The notes: generated from the sequence alone by a model not told the origin. A stretch of 26,175 nt of DNA from a virus (IMGVR_UViG_3300042373_000214:1-26175), one strand, 5' to 3'; positions 5,874 to 15,100 are shown, counted from the first letter of the stretch. A program made the numbers and translations.

Positions 5874-6277
5874 GTCGCAAACTCCGTTTTAATGTCTTCC
5901 AGTCTTTGTCGGGCCAATACGTTAGTTTTTAATTCCGCCCGAGAGTCAATGCCCAATAAAGTGCGCAGCCACTCGGTAGCAAGCTGCTCATCCCGATAGG
6001 CAATGTGCCCAAAGTGAGATAAGAACTCCAAAAAACCTTCGTCCTTTACCAGCATGGCGGCGCTCTTGATTGCCTGCGATCCAACGAATTCATCCTGCCG
6101 ATCCATTGGCTCTTCGTGCTGGTTCAAGCGGACCATCACCACCTGATACCTCGCCCCGACCCAATCCCGAAGTAACGCCTCCGGGATCTCGTCGGGTTGC
6201 AGGCTCAGCGTGAGGACGTAGCCGGTCTTGTCTTGCTTTAACGCAACCTTCATTGCCTCAAACTGAAGGGTTTCCAT
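5858..6277 (-). CDS. Conserved phage hypothetical protein (139 aa)
   Basis: Start at ATG 6277 (METLQFEAMKVAL), overlapping the upstream membrane protein's stop as TAATG. The longer frame to 6358 would run antiparallel to nothing else but lies inside that small gene in another phase. The N-terminal half is beta-rich (ALKQDKTGYVLTLSLQPDEI, then LLRDWVGARYQVVMVRLN, residues 13-53). The C-terminal half is helical (KSAAMLVKDEGFLEFLSHFG, WLRTLLGI). I recall similar proteins next to phage recombination cassettes, with no assigned function. The position downstream of ERF and the SSB-like gene suggests a role in DNA metabolism, as inference only. Confidence 0.82.
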   Translation of the reverse strand: METLQFEAMKVALKQDKTGYVLTLSLQPDEIPEALLRDWVGARYQVVMVRLNQHEEPMDRQDEFVGSQAIKSAAMLVKDEGFLEFLSHFGHIAYRDEQLATEWLRTLLGIDSRAELKTNVLARQRLEDIKTEFATWKTR

Positions 6278-6441
6278 TACCACGCCCCAAGCCAAACGCC
6301 GGTACCGTGAATCCAGGCGATAGGAAAAACAAGGGCGCCGGCAATGAGGAAGCCCCAAGACGCGGTTTTAAGGCAGACCACGATGTGGGTAATCCACGAC
6401 AGGAATGCCCATGCGAGAAAGATCATCAGGCCGATATGCAT
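6277..6441 (-). CDS. Small two-helix membrane protein (54 aa)
   Basis: ATG at 6441 has AAGGAG seven bases upstream; the in-frame extension to 6597 lies inside the SSB-like gene and is a shadow. The sequence MHIGLMIFLAWAFLSWITHI to about residue 23 is one membrane helix. A short polar turn (LKTASWG) follows, then a second helix (FLIAGALVFPIAWIHGTGVW). The size and topology resemble small phage inner-membrane proteins; a holin is conceivable but the location in the recombination cassette argues against it. Function unknown. Confidence 0.8.
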   Translation of the reverse strand: MHIGLMIFLAWAFLSWITHIVVCLKTASWGFLIAGALVFPIAWIHGTGVWLGAW

Positions 6442-6452
6442 TGTGTTACTCC

Positions 6453-6761
6453 TTAGAAAGGTACGTCTGAATCGTCGTCGTCTTGCGACTCTTGGCGTCT
6501 GGCAATCCGAGAAGGCCTGGGAGACTCTTCCGGCTTGACGTAGGGGGCCGACATGCCAAGAGAGAAGCGGGTTCGACCGTTTGTCACTCCCTCCCATGCC
6601 GCAATGGCGATCTTCACAAGGCTATCGTTTGACTTGCCGAGCATCTCCTCAAGAAACTCCCGGTCAAAGAACAGGTCGCCCTTGAAGTCGGGGTGACTAT
6701 CGGCTTTCTTGTAGTCGTTTTCCCACAAGGTGCCGGTGTTAGGTTTCGGAACGAATGCCAT
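6453..6761 (-). CDS. SSB-like small protein with acidic C-terminal tail (102 aa)
   Basis: ATG 6761 lies three bases after the ERF stop, with GGGG about seven bases upstream. The N-terminus has PNTGTLWENDYKKADSHPDF, a short element found in several small phage/plasmid proteins. The rest is mixed. The C-terminus ends QDDDDSDVPF, closely matching the acidic DDD-x-PF tip by which bacterial SSB recruits repair proteins. The central region (LVKIAIAAWEGVTNGRTRFS, 49-68) could be part of an OB-like strand set, but I cannot confirm the fold. Position directly after ERF supports a single-strand DNA-binding or recombination-accessory role. Confidence 0.8.
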   Translation of the reverse strand: MAFVPKPNTGTLWENDYKKADSHPDFKGDLFFDREFLEEMLGKSNDSLVKIAIAAWEGVTNGRTRFSLGMSAPYVKPEESPRPSRIARRQESQDDDDSDVPF

Positions 6762-6764
6762 TGC

Positions 6765-7457
6765 TTACCCCGCGAATTGCGCTTTTGTGTTTGAAAAATC
6801 TTCCATCATCGCCTTGAAGTGAACCGGATCATGGGCCTTGATGGCATCGAACAACTGCTTGTTCTTCTTGAAGATCTGAAGCACATCGTCTGCGCTCTCA
6901 GCCATCGTGAGAGTGGTTGATACCGCTTGATCAACAAGCTCCAGCCAGTCTTCGGAATCAGGGGTGATCGAGACCTTGATCTGCCACTGACCATCCTTCC
7001 CAACAATCTTTGTCGGGGCGGCCTTGGCGGCAGGCTTAGCGGCAGGCTTCGGCTCCTGAGCTTTTACCGGCTCCCGATCCTTGACCGGCTCCGCTGAATC
7101 AATCGCGTCATGCTCGACGATTTCCATAGCAGCGAGCCACAGGTACCGGCGCTGGTACGATTGAACTGCACCCAGGTTCTGAATGGGGTGCGTCCCCTTG
7201 AGATTGGCTTCAGCCATGGGGCTGGTGATGGTCACCGCCGAGTTGTCTTCGGTATCGGTGATCGTCAGCGAGGCCAGATCTTCTGTGAACGAAACCACAC
7301 TTGCCAGTTGCAGCTTGTGGAAGATGGTCATCGTTGCCGGCAGGAAATCCCCAAGCTCAAAATAGGAGTAGCCGGCGAACTTGTTGAGGCCACTCTTTTT
7401 GAGGTCGTTTTGGTTCAGCGAAATCCGCGCTTCCATCAGCTTTTTAAGCACACTCAT
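6765..7457 (-). CDS. erf: ERF-family single-strand annealing protein
   Basis: A 230-aa recombinase expected to bind and anneal complementary single-stranded DNA during phage recombination. The ERF signature is visible in the N-terminal domain: KKSGLNKFAGYSYFELGDFL (20-39), TITDTEDNSAVTITSP (65-80), and LGAVQSYQRRYLWLAAMEIV followed by HDAID (95-120). A flexible Lys/Pro/Ala linker with EPVK repeats (122-150) leads to a helical C-terminal domain (151-230). ATG 7457 overlaps the DUF3310 stop and has AGGAG six bases upstream. With the nuclease, SSB-like protein and RusA nearby, it forms a full recombination set. The linker repeat is shared with the giant virion protein. Confidence 0.92.
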   Translation of the reverse strand: MSVLKKLMEARISLNQNDLKKSGLNKFAGYSYFELGDFLPATMTIFHKLQLASVVSFTEDLASLTITDTEDNSAVTITSPMAEANLKGTHPIQNLGAVQSYQRRYLWLAAMEIVEHDAIDSAEPVKDREPVKAQEPKPAAKPAAKAAPTKIVGKDGQWQIKVSITPDSEDWLELVDQAVSTTLTMAESADDVLQIFKKNKQLFDAIKAHDPVHFKAMMEDFSNTKAQFAG

Positions 7458-7807
7458 TTAACGCTCCTTTTGTTCTTGACTCCGGGCGGACGGCCGCGGC
7501 GAGCGGGCGCTTTCTTGGCTGGCTCCGATACCCTCTTGGGCGATGACCCAATGACGCCAGTCATAGTCGTCAAGCCAACGGACATGCGCGGCTCGGGCGG
7601 CGGGTCGTCATTCAGTTCGATCAGCTTCTCAAGGTAATGCTTTGCCTTGTTCAGATCCTCGATGCCACCCTTCTTGGCGTGACGGGAAACGTACTTGATG
7701 ACGCAGCCTTCCAGATAGCCCAGGTTGTTGAGGGAAATAAAGTCCCATGGCTGGATGGCTTGGTTTTTGTAGTGGTCGCCGCCGATTTGAATCTCATTCG
7801 CTGACAT
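7454..7807 (-). CDS. DUF3310 family protein with AT-hook-like tail
   Basis: Start at ATG 7807 (MSANEIQIGGDHYKNQAIQP), AAGGAA five bases upstream, overlapping the nuclease gene by 14 bp; the frame further upstream to 8266 is a shadow of that gene. Residues 7-65 are a clear DUF3310 domain (GGDHYK, QPWDFI, GYLEGCVIKYVSRH, GGIEDLNKAKHYLEKLIE). That domain occurs in T7 gp1.7-like nucleotide-metabolism proteins and many other phages; its precise role is not settled. The C-terminal about 45 residues are disordered and basic, with RRGRPPGVKNKR at 103-114, an AT-hook-like minor-groove binding motif. The fusion suggests DNA binding, as inference. Confidence 0.9.
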   Translation of the reverse strand: MSANEIQIGGDHYKNQAIQPWDFISLNNLGYLEGCVIKYVSRHAKKGGIEDLNKAKHYLEKLIELNDDPPPEPRMSVGLTTMTGVIGSSPKRVSEPAKKAPARRGRPPGVKNKRSVK

Positions 7808-8684
7808 GATTGTTCCTTGATTGATATTCCTGCCACTGTTGGCAGTACGTGTTAACCGAACAAAAGTTCGCGCAACGCGACCGCTCGCCGGGTCGGACTT
7901 CAACTTCGTAGCCCTTCCCCAGCTTTTCGGCCGCCTGCTTGGCCTCCTCTTCGGATTCATGAAGCGACTTCGCCCGGACTCCGCCTGTCTTGCGCACTGC
8001 GAAGACAGCGGGCTTTTCCCACATCTCTTCTGGGGTGCAATCAGGCAACGGCTCTCCAGTCTCCATCGCAAACTCGCAGGCCGAATGCTTGGAGATGCGG
8101 TCCAGAATGAACTGCTCCCGCTCCTCCATCGACCACAACTTAATAGGCAACTCCTTAATCGGAGCTTCGGGATAACCCTCCCTACTGGCAGCATCTCGTC
8201 TGCTCCAGTCTCGGATGATCGCCACAATTCCCAAATCTTTGATCGGCGTACCCTTGACTTTCTCAATCAGGTATCCGTAGATATTGAGTTGCTGTTCCCA
8301 CTCAATCTTTTCATTCATGACCGCCCAGGCACTGGTCGTCTTGTAGTCACGGATGCTGACCGTGCTGTTGTCGTTCTTGATCTGAAGATCAATGGCCCCC
8401 GAGATATGCCAGCCATCGATCTCGATATGGACGCGCTCCTCGATGAGGTGCGTATCGTCTTTACCGTGTTCCAGTACGGCGTGAACGGCTGATCCGAACA
8501 GCGACCAGACCATATCAGCGACATCTTCTTCAAGATCGTCGTGATGCTTGGCCGTGAGGGCCACGATCTTCGGGCTGTTGATCAACCCAGTGGCTGATAT
8601 GTTTGCCCGTCCCTTGCTGTAGGTAGGGCGCTTCAAGACGTTGACGAACGTCTGAGGCAGGTTAAACTTGTTTGTGAGTTTCAC
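7794..8684 (-). CDS. PD-(D/E)XK nuclease with four-Cys cluster (RecB/Cas4-like)
   Basis: I place the start at GTG 8684, preceded by AAGGAG with a five-base spacer. The protein then begins KLTNKFNLPQTFVNVLKRP, as expected for this phage exonuclease family. Of 296 residues, the nuclease core shows H68, D99 (GAID), D113 and K115 (RDYKT), and Q132/Y136 (QQLNIYGYL), the expected metal and helix residues. C216, C271, C275 and C281 form a cluster (DCTPEEMW, then RCANFCSVNTYCQQW) consistent with an iron-sulfur site as in Cas4/AddB-type nucleases; this is inference. It likely processes DNA ends to give single strands for the ERF protein. It is the promoter-proximal gene of the leftward operon. Confidence 0.9.
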   Translation of the reverse strand: MKLTNKFNLPQTFVNVLKRPTYSKGRANISATGLINSPKIVALTAKHHDDLEEDVADMVWSLFGSAVHAVLEHGKDDTHLIEERVHIEIDGWHISGAIDLQIKNDNSTVSIRDYKTTSAWAVMNEKIEWEQQLNIYGYLIEKVKGTPIKDLGIVAIIRDWSRRDAASREGYPEAPIKELPIKLWSMEEREQFILDRISKHSACEFAMETGEPLPDCTPEEMWEKPAVFAVRKTGGVRAKSLHESEEEAKQAAEKLGKGYEVEVRPGERSRCANFCSVNTYCQQWQEYQSRNNHVSE

Positions 8685-8689
8685 ATGCG

Positions 8690-8695
8690 CTCCTT
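8690..8695 (-). promoter_or_regulatory. Ribosome binding site that decides the GTG start of the nuclease gene
   Basis: Minus-strand AAGGAG, followed by CGCAT and GTG at 8684. Upstream in-frame ATG codons (8717, 8756) lack such a site and lie in or beyond the promoter, so the GTG is preferred. Confidence 0.8.
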
Positions 8696-8708
8696 GTTTG
8701 GGGAGTTG

Positions 8709-8737
8709 ATTGTGCATCACCAGAATACCCATGTCAA
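8709..8737 (-). promoter_or_regulatory. Sigma70-type promoter of the leftward operon
   Basis: On the minus strand there is a perfect -35 TTGACA (8732-8737), a 17-base spacer, and a -10 CACAAT (8709-8714, four of six matches). Transcription would start near 8702 and leave about an 18-nt leader that contains the AAGGAG of the nuclease gene. Location upstream of a long gap-free operon makes it the likely early promoter. Confidence 0.68.
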
Positions 8738-8775
8738 CAGGTTGTACCCATACCATCTCATCTGATGATGCAAAA

Positions 8776-9126
8776 ATGAAACCGATACAGATCGTCTTGC
8801 CCTGGCCCCCCAGCGTTAACCACTACTGGCTACAGCGTGGCAAGGCTCGGTTCATTGGAGCGAAGGGTAAAGCGTTTCGTCAAGCCGTGGCAGAGGAGTG
8901 CGCGGCTCAGGAGATTGTGGCTATGGAAGGCAGGCTATCGGTGCATGTCGCTTTGTGGCCGCCGGATAGGCGCCGTAGGGACATCGACAACCCGCTCAAG
9001 GCATTGCTAGATGCCTGCCAGCACGCCGGCTGTTACGCCGATGATGAGCAGATCGATGAGCTACACATCGTCCGCCAAGAAATCTATCGAGGCGGACGGT
9101 GCGTAGTAGTGATCTTGCCTATTTGA
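8776..9126 (+). CDS. rusA: RusA-family Holliday-junction resolvase
   Basis: A 116-aa protein expected to cut four-way DNA junctions as a dimer with Mg2+. The N-terminus KPIQIVLPWPPSVNHYW is the typical RusA start. The catalytic block RRRDIDNPLKALLD and YADDEQIDEL supplies D69, D71, K75 and D90, matching D70, D72, K76 and D91 of E. coli RusA. Start ATG 8776 gives the family length but has no clear Shine-Dalgarno. A TTG at 8710 behind GGGGAG would add 22 unusual residues and is less likely. It is the only plus-strand gene, diverging from the nuclease operon and converging on the giant gene with an 8-bp overlap of stop ends (9119-9126). Confidence 0.93.
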   Translation: MKPIQIVLPWPPSVNHYWLQRGKARFIGAKGKAFRQAVAEECAAQEIVAMEGRLSVHVALWPPDRRRRDIDNPLKALLDACQHAGCYADDEQIDELHIVRQEIYRGGRCVVVILPI

Positions 9127-12100
9127 CCAAGACTTCCCTACGCAGTTCCTTGACGGGACTCAGCACTTCGTTACGCAGGCGCTGCAATTCAATGATCTCT
9201 TCTCTGCGTTCTTTGGGAGTCATGCCTGTATCTCTCGACTCGCCAAGGCGCCGAATCTCTGCGTTGATTTCTTTCAGATCCTGCTCGGCCTCAGTGATGT
9301 ACTCATACATCCCGGCAATGTCGCCGTTTTTGTCCAAGTACTTATCAACCGCATCGAAGTCTTCGCGCTCGATCAGCTTTTGCATCGTCTTGTACTTCTG
9401 CATGACGATACCTTTGAAGTCATAGAACAAGTCTTCGTTGCCCCGCGGAACCTCGTCTCGCTTGAATGCTCCGGTGATCGGCTTCTCACGTTCCGTCTGG
9501 GCTGGTCGAGTAGATCCTTCAATGCTGTTGGCAACCCATTGAGCCATGGCGCCCGCGGTTCCAAACAATCCCCGCACAAGGTGATCGGCTTCGATAGGAT
9601 TCAGCACTCGCTTCCCGTCGGTGCCTGGGATTGCCAGTAACGCACTGATCTTTTTGCCAAGCTCGGAGGTGCTTGCCACGTACTGCTCAGCGGCCTCGAC
9701 ATCCTTGACCGACTCTGGAACCACTGGCCTGCCGGTGAAGAAACTGTGATTGATCAGCACCTCTGTGAGTGGCTTGATACCGGCCGGGATAGGCTCCGGT
9801 CCCAGCAGTGAGTCGCGAGCAATCTGTGCCAGCGCCCTGCGAAGACGGCGAGCATCGTTCTCATTGTCGGTTCCATCCCGAGTAACTTTGTTGTAGATCA
9901 GTTCAGGGATAGCCTTAAAGAAGAATGCCGCGCTGGTATTCATCGGCAGGACGATCTTGGTGCCGGGGATGATGACGTTGCGCAGCTTGGTCTGGTCATC
10001 CAGTTCATCGTACTCAGGATCTCCGCCAACCAACATGCAGTAAAGCAGCGTCATCGTGGACAGCATAGATCCAGCAACAGCCAGCCTTGCCAAGGCTTTC
10101 CTGCGGCTCATTCCTTTAAGGCCGCCACCCATGAGGCTATTGACCAGCACATCAATCGAGTTAGACCAAGCGCCCATAAACGGGATCAGCTTCACCGCGG
10201 CTTGAGCAAACCCAGCGGAGCCGTGGTGCATGAAGTTGATGACGTTCGCTGCCTGATACAAAGCTTGCGTCTGGTCGCCGGTTTCCGCCATGACCCGGTC
10301 ATAAACAGCAACACGTTGGGCCATATCAGAAGAGTCGCCAATGTGATCCAGGCCTTTGATGACCGCCGAATACACATTGCGATTCATGATTCCAAGGCGA
10401 CGCTTAAGCTCCGCCTCCGGGGTACGGGAGATGTCTTGGAATCCACCAATACCCGCGGCTTTTAGGATGTCAATTGTTGGGCTGATGTTTACGCCAGCCT
10501 TCTTGAATGCAGGCTGGAGCAAGCTGGTCAAGAAGCTTTTCCAAACCCCTGCAATCAAAGCCAGGGGGTTGCGCACACCAGTTACCAATGCGGCAGTCGG
10601 TGCGTCTTTGAAAACCTGTTTGACTTGGAACACACCCGACAAGGTAATCGACCGACGCAAAACATTGGCTACCGCGGCCATCGGCTCCCACATCCTGAGG
10701 TTGATGTTCTCCATGCCGTAGATCGATGCAGCGACCAGCGGGTCTTGGATTTCGACAACCACTTTCTTGCCGTTAACCACCCACTCAAATCGACCTTGGG
10801 CGGGATCGACTGACGGGAAAATCATCACCTTGTCGTTGGCATTGCGGCTGGCGTATTCCAGAACAATCCTGTTCGCAGCGAACTGTCGAATCCCGTTCAT
10901 CGTCATCCGCATGACGTTACGGGTCATGTTGTCAACAATGTTCTGGATCTCGCGATTGGTTTCAAACACAACCAGATCGTTTTCTTGCAAGGCCATATCG
11001 ATGCGGACCTTGCCATCCGGGGTGGCAGTGATCAGATCTGGGCTGACTTTCTTGCCGTTAACCTTGACCTTCACCACCGAGGTCGGGGTGATCGTGAAGT
11101 CCTGCTGGCCGGCAGTTGCACGGAAGTCCACTACGTTGATCGGGCGGCCCCGCTTGAACAGTTTCTCGCGACCAATGTTAGCCATGGACCGAGTCGTAGA
11201 TTGAACCGCCTGTCCCGGCGAATGAACATCTTCGTCGCTCATGATTCGGTACCAAGGCACGTAGTCCTTGATTGCGGACAGCGTGTCGTACCGGCTTTGA
11301 GACAACAGACCAACCTGCCGCCATACCTTCAGCAGGTTTTGATTGACTGCCGTCCAGTTATCCATGAGCTTTCGTAGCTCAGGATGCTTGGCGTCGAGCG
11401 CAGCAAACTCCTCCATCTCTTGGTCGCTCATGTTGACGGAGGTGACCGCTTTGTTGATTGCATCAAGATCCAGCTTCAGGTCATCGACCAGAGCCTGGGC
11501 CTGCGCAATCTCTTCGGCCGGCATCTTGAGAGCCTTCATTGCCTCAAGGTTTTGCGTGGCATCTTCTAGCGCAGCGCCGCGATCAGCCAGTTCATCCATG
11601 ATGCTGATCGAACGCTTGGCCTCCAGATACCCTTGAACGATGTCGGTTCCAAGCTGGTCGCCCAGACGCTTCTTTATGGCAGCTTCCGCTTCATAGACGC
11701 CTCGCATACCAAGCTTGCTATCAACGGCCATAAAGTTACCCGCCTTGGCGTCGTACTTGAGGCCTCCTCTAAAGACAACCTCAACGCCAATGTTGCCGCT
11801 ACGGATTGCGTTATCGAGTGCAACAGATGCCACAACAGCATCTCCCGCGGCACGCATCTCGCCGTTGTAGCGAGCAAAGTCTCGCGACTCAAGGCCTGCC
11901 CCGTACCAAATCGTTTTGTTTCTTGCGCTCAGCAAACCATCCGTCACTGCTTTCTCGGCGGCAATCGTTGCTTGAATGGGGTTTGTCACGGCCTCGGTAA
12001 TAAGCTCTTTGCCGTTGGAGTACGTTTTGGTCAGGAAGGTTTTGAGGGGGGTGTTGTCCAGCATCGGCGTATGCGGCCGGCTGTATTTATCCATCAGGTC

Positions 12101-15100
12101 TTTTTCGTCCTGAATGTTCTCCAAGGTTGGCATCTTGAATTCACCAATAGCGTCTTGCACCATCGCTTTGGTTGTGCGCTCTCGATTGCCGCCCATGACT
12201 TGAGCAAAGACTTTGTGAATGTCTGACCGGTTATCAAAACCAAATACCTTCTTGACGCCCTCCCAAAGCCTGCGAATTGCACGCTTGAACTTATCCCAAG
12301 GTGTTCCAAGCTGCGCGTCCATCAGGCCTTCTGCGTTCACCGCCCAGAACTCGGATGGGGTAATGAACTGGTACATGTCGTAGCCGGGAAGCAACCGCTG
12401 CGCTTTGCCGTAATTGAACGCCGTTGGGCTATCCAGAAAATCTAGGACTGCGTTGAAGTAGTTTTGGTACTTCTCATCCGGGTACTTTTTGATGGCACGC
12501 TGGAATGCTTTGCCCCAGGCTTGAACAAGAATGCTGCGCTGCTCCGGCGTCATCATCTGTTCAAGAGAGTGCGTAAGCTCATGCCGAATGGTGCGGGGGT
12601 CGATAGCGCCGGATGTGCCTTTGTACAAAAGCACCATCCTGTTTATTGGAGCAAATCCACCGGCGGCTATTCCTCTTTCGGGAGCAGCACGCACTCGCAG
12701 CAACAAGCCTTCCAGTAACTCTGGATACTTTTGATAGGCCGTGTTGATTACATCCAGAACATCTTTTGAGATGTTGCCGGCGTCGTACTCTTTCAAAGCC
12801 TTGGAAAGAAACTGCTCTGCACTATCCAGCCGCGGCTTGGTGATTTTGATTTCGGTTTGCAGGTCACGAACCATTTGAATCAGTTCGGTCGTGTTGCGCT
12901 GCATATCAATGCTTGTCTTGCCTTCGGCTACTTGCTTAGGAACTCTAGCCAAAGCGGCGCGAAGCGTAGCGTATTGCTTGATTTGTTCATCTCGACTTGA
13001 CTTGAGTCCTGCGTCAATGCCCGTCGAGTCGATGTTGTATAGGATCGTAGACTTCAGCGATTCAACTTTGGCATCAAGAGCCTTCTCCGCCCCTTTGTAA
13101 TCCAGATTCATGTAGTACAGATCGTCGATTACATTGGAGATGTCGCCTTCCGACATTCCGGCATCAATGGCCTTCTGAAAGACGCCGCGATCCATCATGT
13201 CGTACTTGTTCGCAATTGCCATTACTGGATGGTCGATTGCGTTGTTCGCCATGAAAAACGAATAAGCAAACCCTTCCGGCGTTACGCTTCTGGCGTTCTT
13301 TGTCTCTTGCGATTTGCCGCCGTACATCGTGTGCATCTTTGAGCCTTCGGTAGGCTCAACAGGTGCAATCGGAAGCTCTGCGTTAAACCGACCCCACAAC
13401 AAAGTCTTCTTGGTGTAGGGGTCGCCCAAATGATTGGGATTAAATGCCAGTCGCCACGGAGGCAGGCCGGTCAGTTTCTCAATACGCCCAACAGGATTTT
13501 CAATTGCCCAGATTGAGGGCTTGAAATACTCAATCGTTGCAAGGGTTTGTTGAACCAGCTTTACCGACTCGACCGTGCGCCCATCCGCGTCTTTGGCGGC
13601 AAAGTGCCTGGCTCCACTGGAGGCAAAGTCTGTGCAAGGGCAGGCCGCAAGAATGGCGTAAACATCATTGCCTTCAAATGAACCAAAGATGTCATTAAAA
13701 AACTCTGTCGAGAACTTGTTGACATCACCAAACTCTGGGTCGTCTTGTATATCGAAGCGATACACTTGGTACCCAGCTTCTTCCCAGGGTTTGCTCCACT
13801 CTCCCGTGGTGTCAAACAACGACAATACAACTTTGTCTACGTTGCGGTTCGTTCCGCCTTGATCCAGCGCGTTCTTTTTCCACTCAGCAATCCGTTCCCT
13901 AGCTTGGGCAACGGTCATGTACCCGGCATCTTTTACATAGACGCGGGTTTTTTCTTCCAACCTAACAACATCAGTCTTTTCTGGCGCATCAAAAACGCGG
14001 GTAACGCCTTCATCTGCGGCTGCCTCTTGCGCCTTGTCAAACGCCTGCGCAACATCCGCAACCTCTTGGTCAGACGCGCCGCGGAAACCGGAGTCTTCTT
14101 CGTCTGGCTTATTTTCTACAGCAACCGCGGGCTCTGCTTTAGGTTTCCTTGCTCGCGGCTTCTTGACAGGCTCTGCTTTCTTAACAGGCTCTTCTGCCTT
14201 GACCGGCTCTTCCGCTTTGACCGGCTCCTTTGCCGCAAACAGATCTTCAGTAGGAGGAGTTTCCTGCTCGGGCGCGGGCGACGGAGTCAAGGCAAACATA
14301 TCGACTTCTCGATCCGCAATCTCTTTGCGTTCTTTGCCTTCTCTCTCTGCCGCTTCTTTTTCTTCCCTGGCTTGGCGTTCCGACTCAGACTCAGAGGTCA
14401 GTTCAAACGCAGGGGCAGGGGTGCCGCGAGCCGCACGAATCTGCCCAATCAAACTAGGATTGGTAGACCAGTTATCCCATTCGGCTTTTGCTTTTTTCAG
14501 TTCATCAGCCCGACGTTGAACCGCCGCGGGATCTTTAACATCAATCCCTTCTGCTCTGGCAATCTCTGGTCTTTTGGCCGCACCGGTAATGGCGTTCAAT
14601 CGATCTTGAATCTCTCTCTGTTTCTTGGCGGCAATCTTTGCCATCTCTTCGGCTTCTTTGATCGCGCTGTCGTCAAAGCCAAACATGTCGAGGGTCGTAT
14701 CGTTTTCGCTCGCCAATGCCTTAACGGCCTGAATCATGTTCGTTGCAGTGTTAGCTGACTTGCCGTCCATGATTGCTTTGATGCCAACTGCTTGCAATCG
14801 AGAATCGCCGGGAGCATTAATTGCTATTTCGTAGGCTGTTTTGTCGTCGATTCTGTCGGAACGAATTGCGGCAATGAGTTCCTCGCTGCCTTGAGTTGCG
14901 ATTCCGTAAGACCGCTTGCCCAGCGCTCGCGCCAATAATCCGCGTGCGTTTGCTTCTTCGCGGGTGATCCTTGAACCTTGGAAGTAGTTGACATAATCTT
15001 TTGCCTTTCCCTGTCCATCCCTAATGTTTAATTCGGCGTCCAAGGTGGTCGCTTGATCTAGCGTAAAACCTTTTGACTCGTCGTGGATCTGCGCCGGAAT

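Larger units (their letters stand above)
8685..8775. other. Divergent intergenic region between the leftward operon and rusA
   Basis: This 91-bp stretch is the largest non-coding interval in the window and the only place where transcription diverges. It holds the leftward promoter at 8709-8737 and the ribosome site of the nuclease gene. It also contains a small perfect dyad (TCATC-T-GATGA, 8758-8768) that could be part of an operator, though it is short. No strong rightward promoter is seen inside it; a weak candidate (TTGACG-N16-TAAACT, 8641-8668) lies in the nuclease coding region. Confidence 0.6.

Noticed and set aside
6277-6441. Holin for the 54-aa two-helix membrane protein
   Set aside because: Topology alone is weak evidence; no endolysin or spanin is nearby and the context is early recombination genes.
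7821-8492. Plus-strand open frame of 223 codons opposite the nuclease gene
   Set aside because: Complementary shadow; the minus strand has the PD-(D/E)XK motifs and a good ribosome site.
8685-8756. Longer N-terminus for the PD-(D/E)XK nuclease (starts at 8756 or 8717)
   Set aside because: These codons lie in or before the promoter; the GTG at 8684 has an excellent AAGGAG and gives the family N-terminus.
9119-9170. Rho-independent terminator between rusA and the giant gene
   Set aside because: The two genes overlap by 8 bp and I see no GC hairpin followed by a T run on either strand.
14163-14234. CRISPR-like array in the 18-bp repeats
   Set aside because: Units are contiguous without spacers, match the codon frame and encode a Pro/Glu/Lys linker.
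13745-14758. Plus-strand open frame of 337 codons opposite the giant gene
   Set aside because: Phe/Leu/Arg-rich shadow of the Lys/Glu/Ala-rich coding strand, without domain or ribosome site; the minus-strand frame has clear domains.
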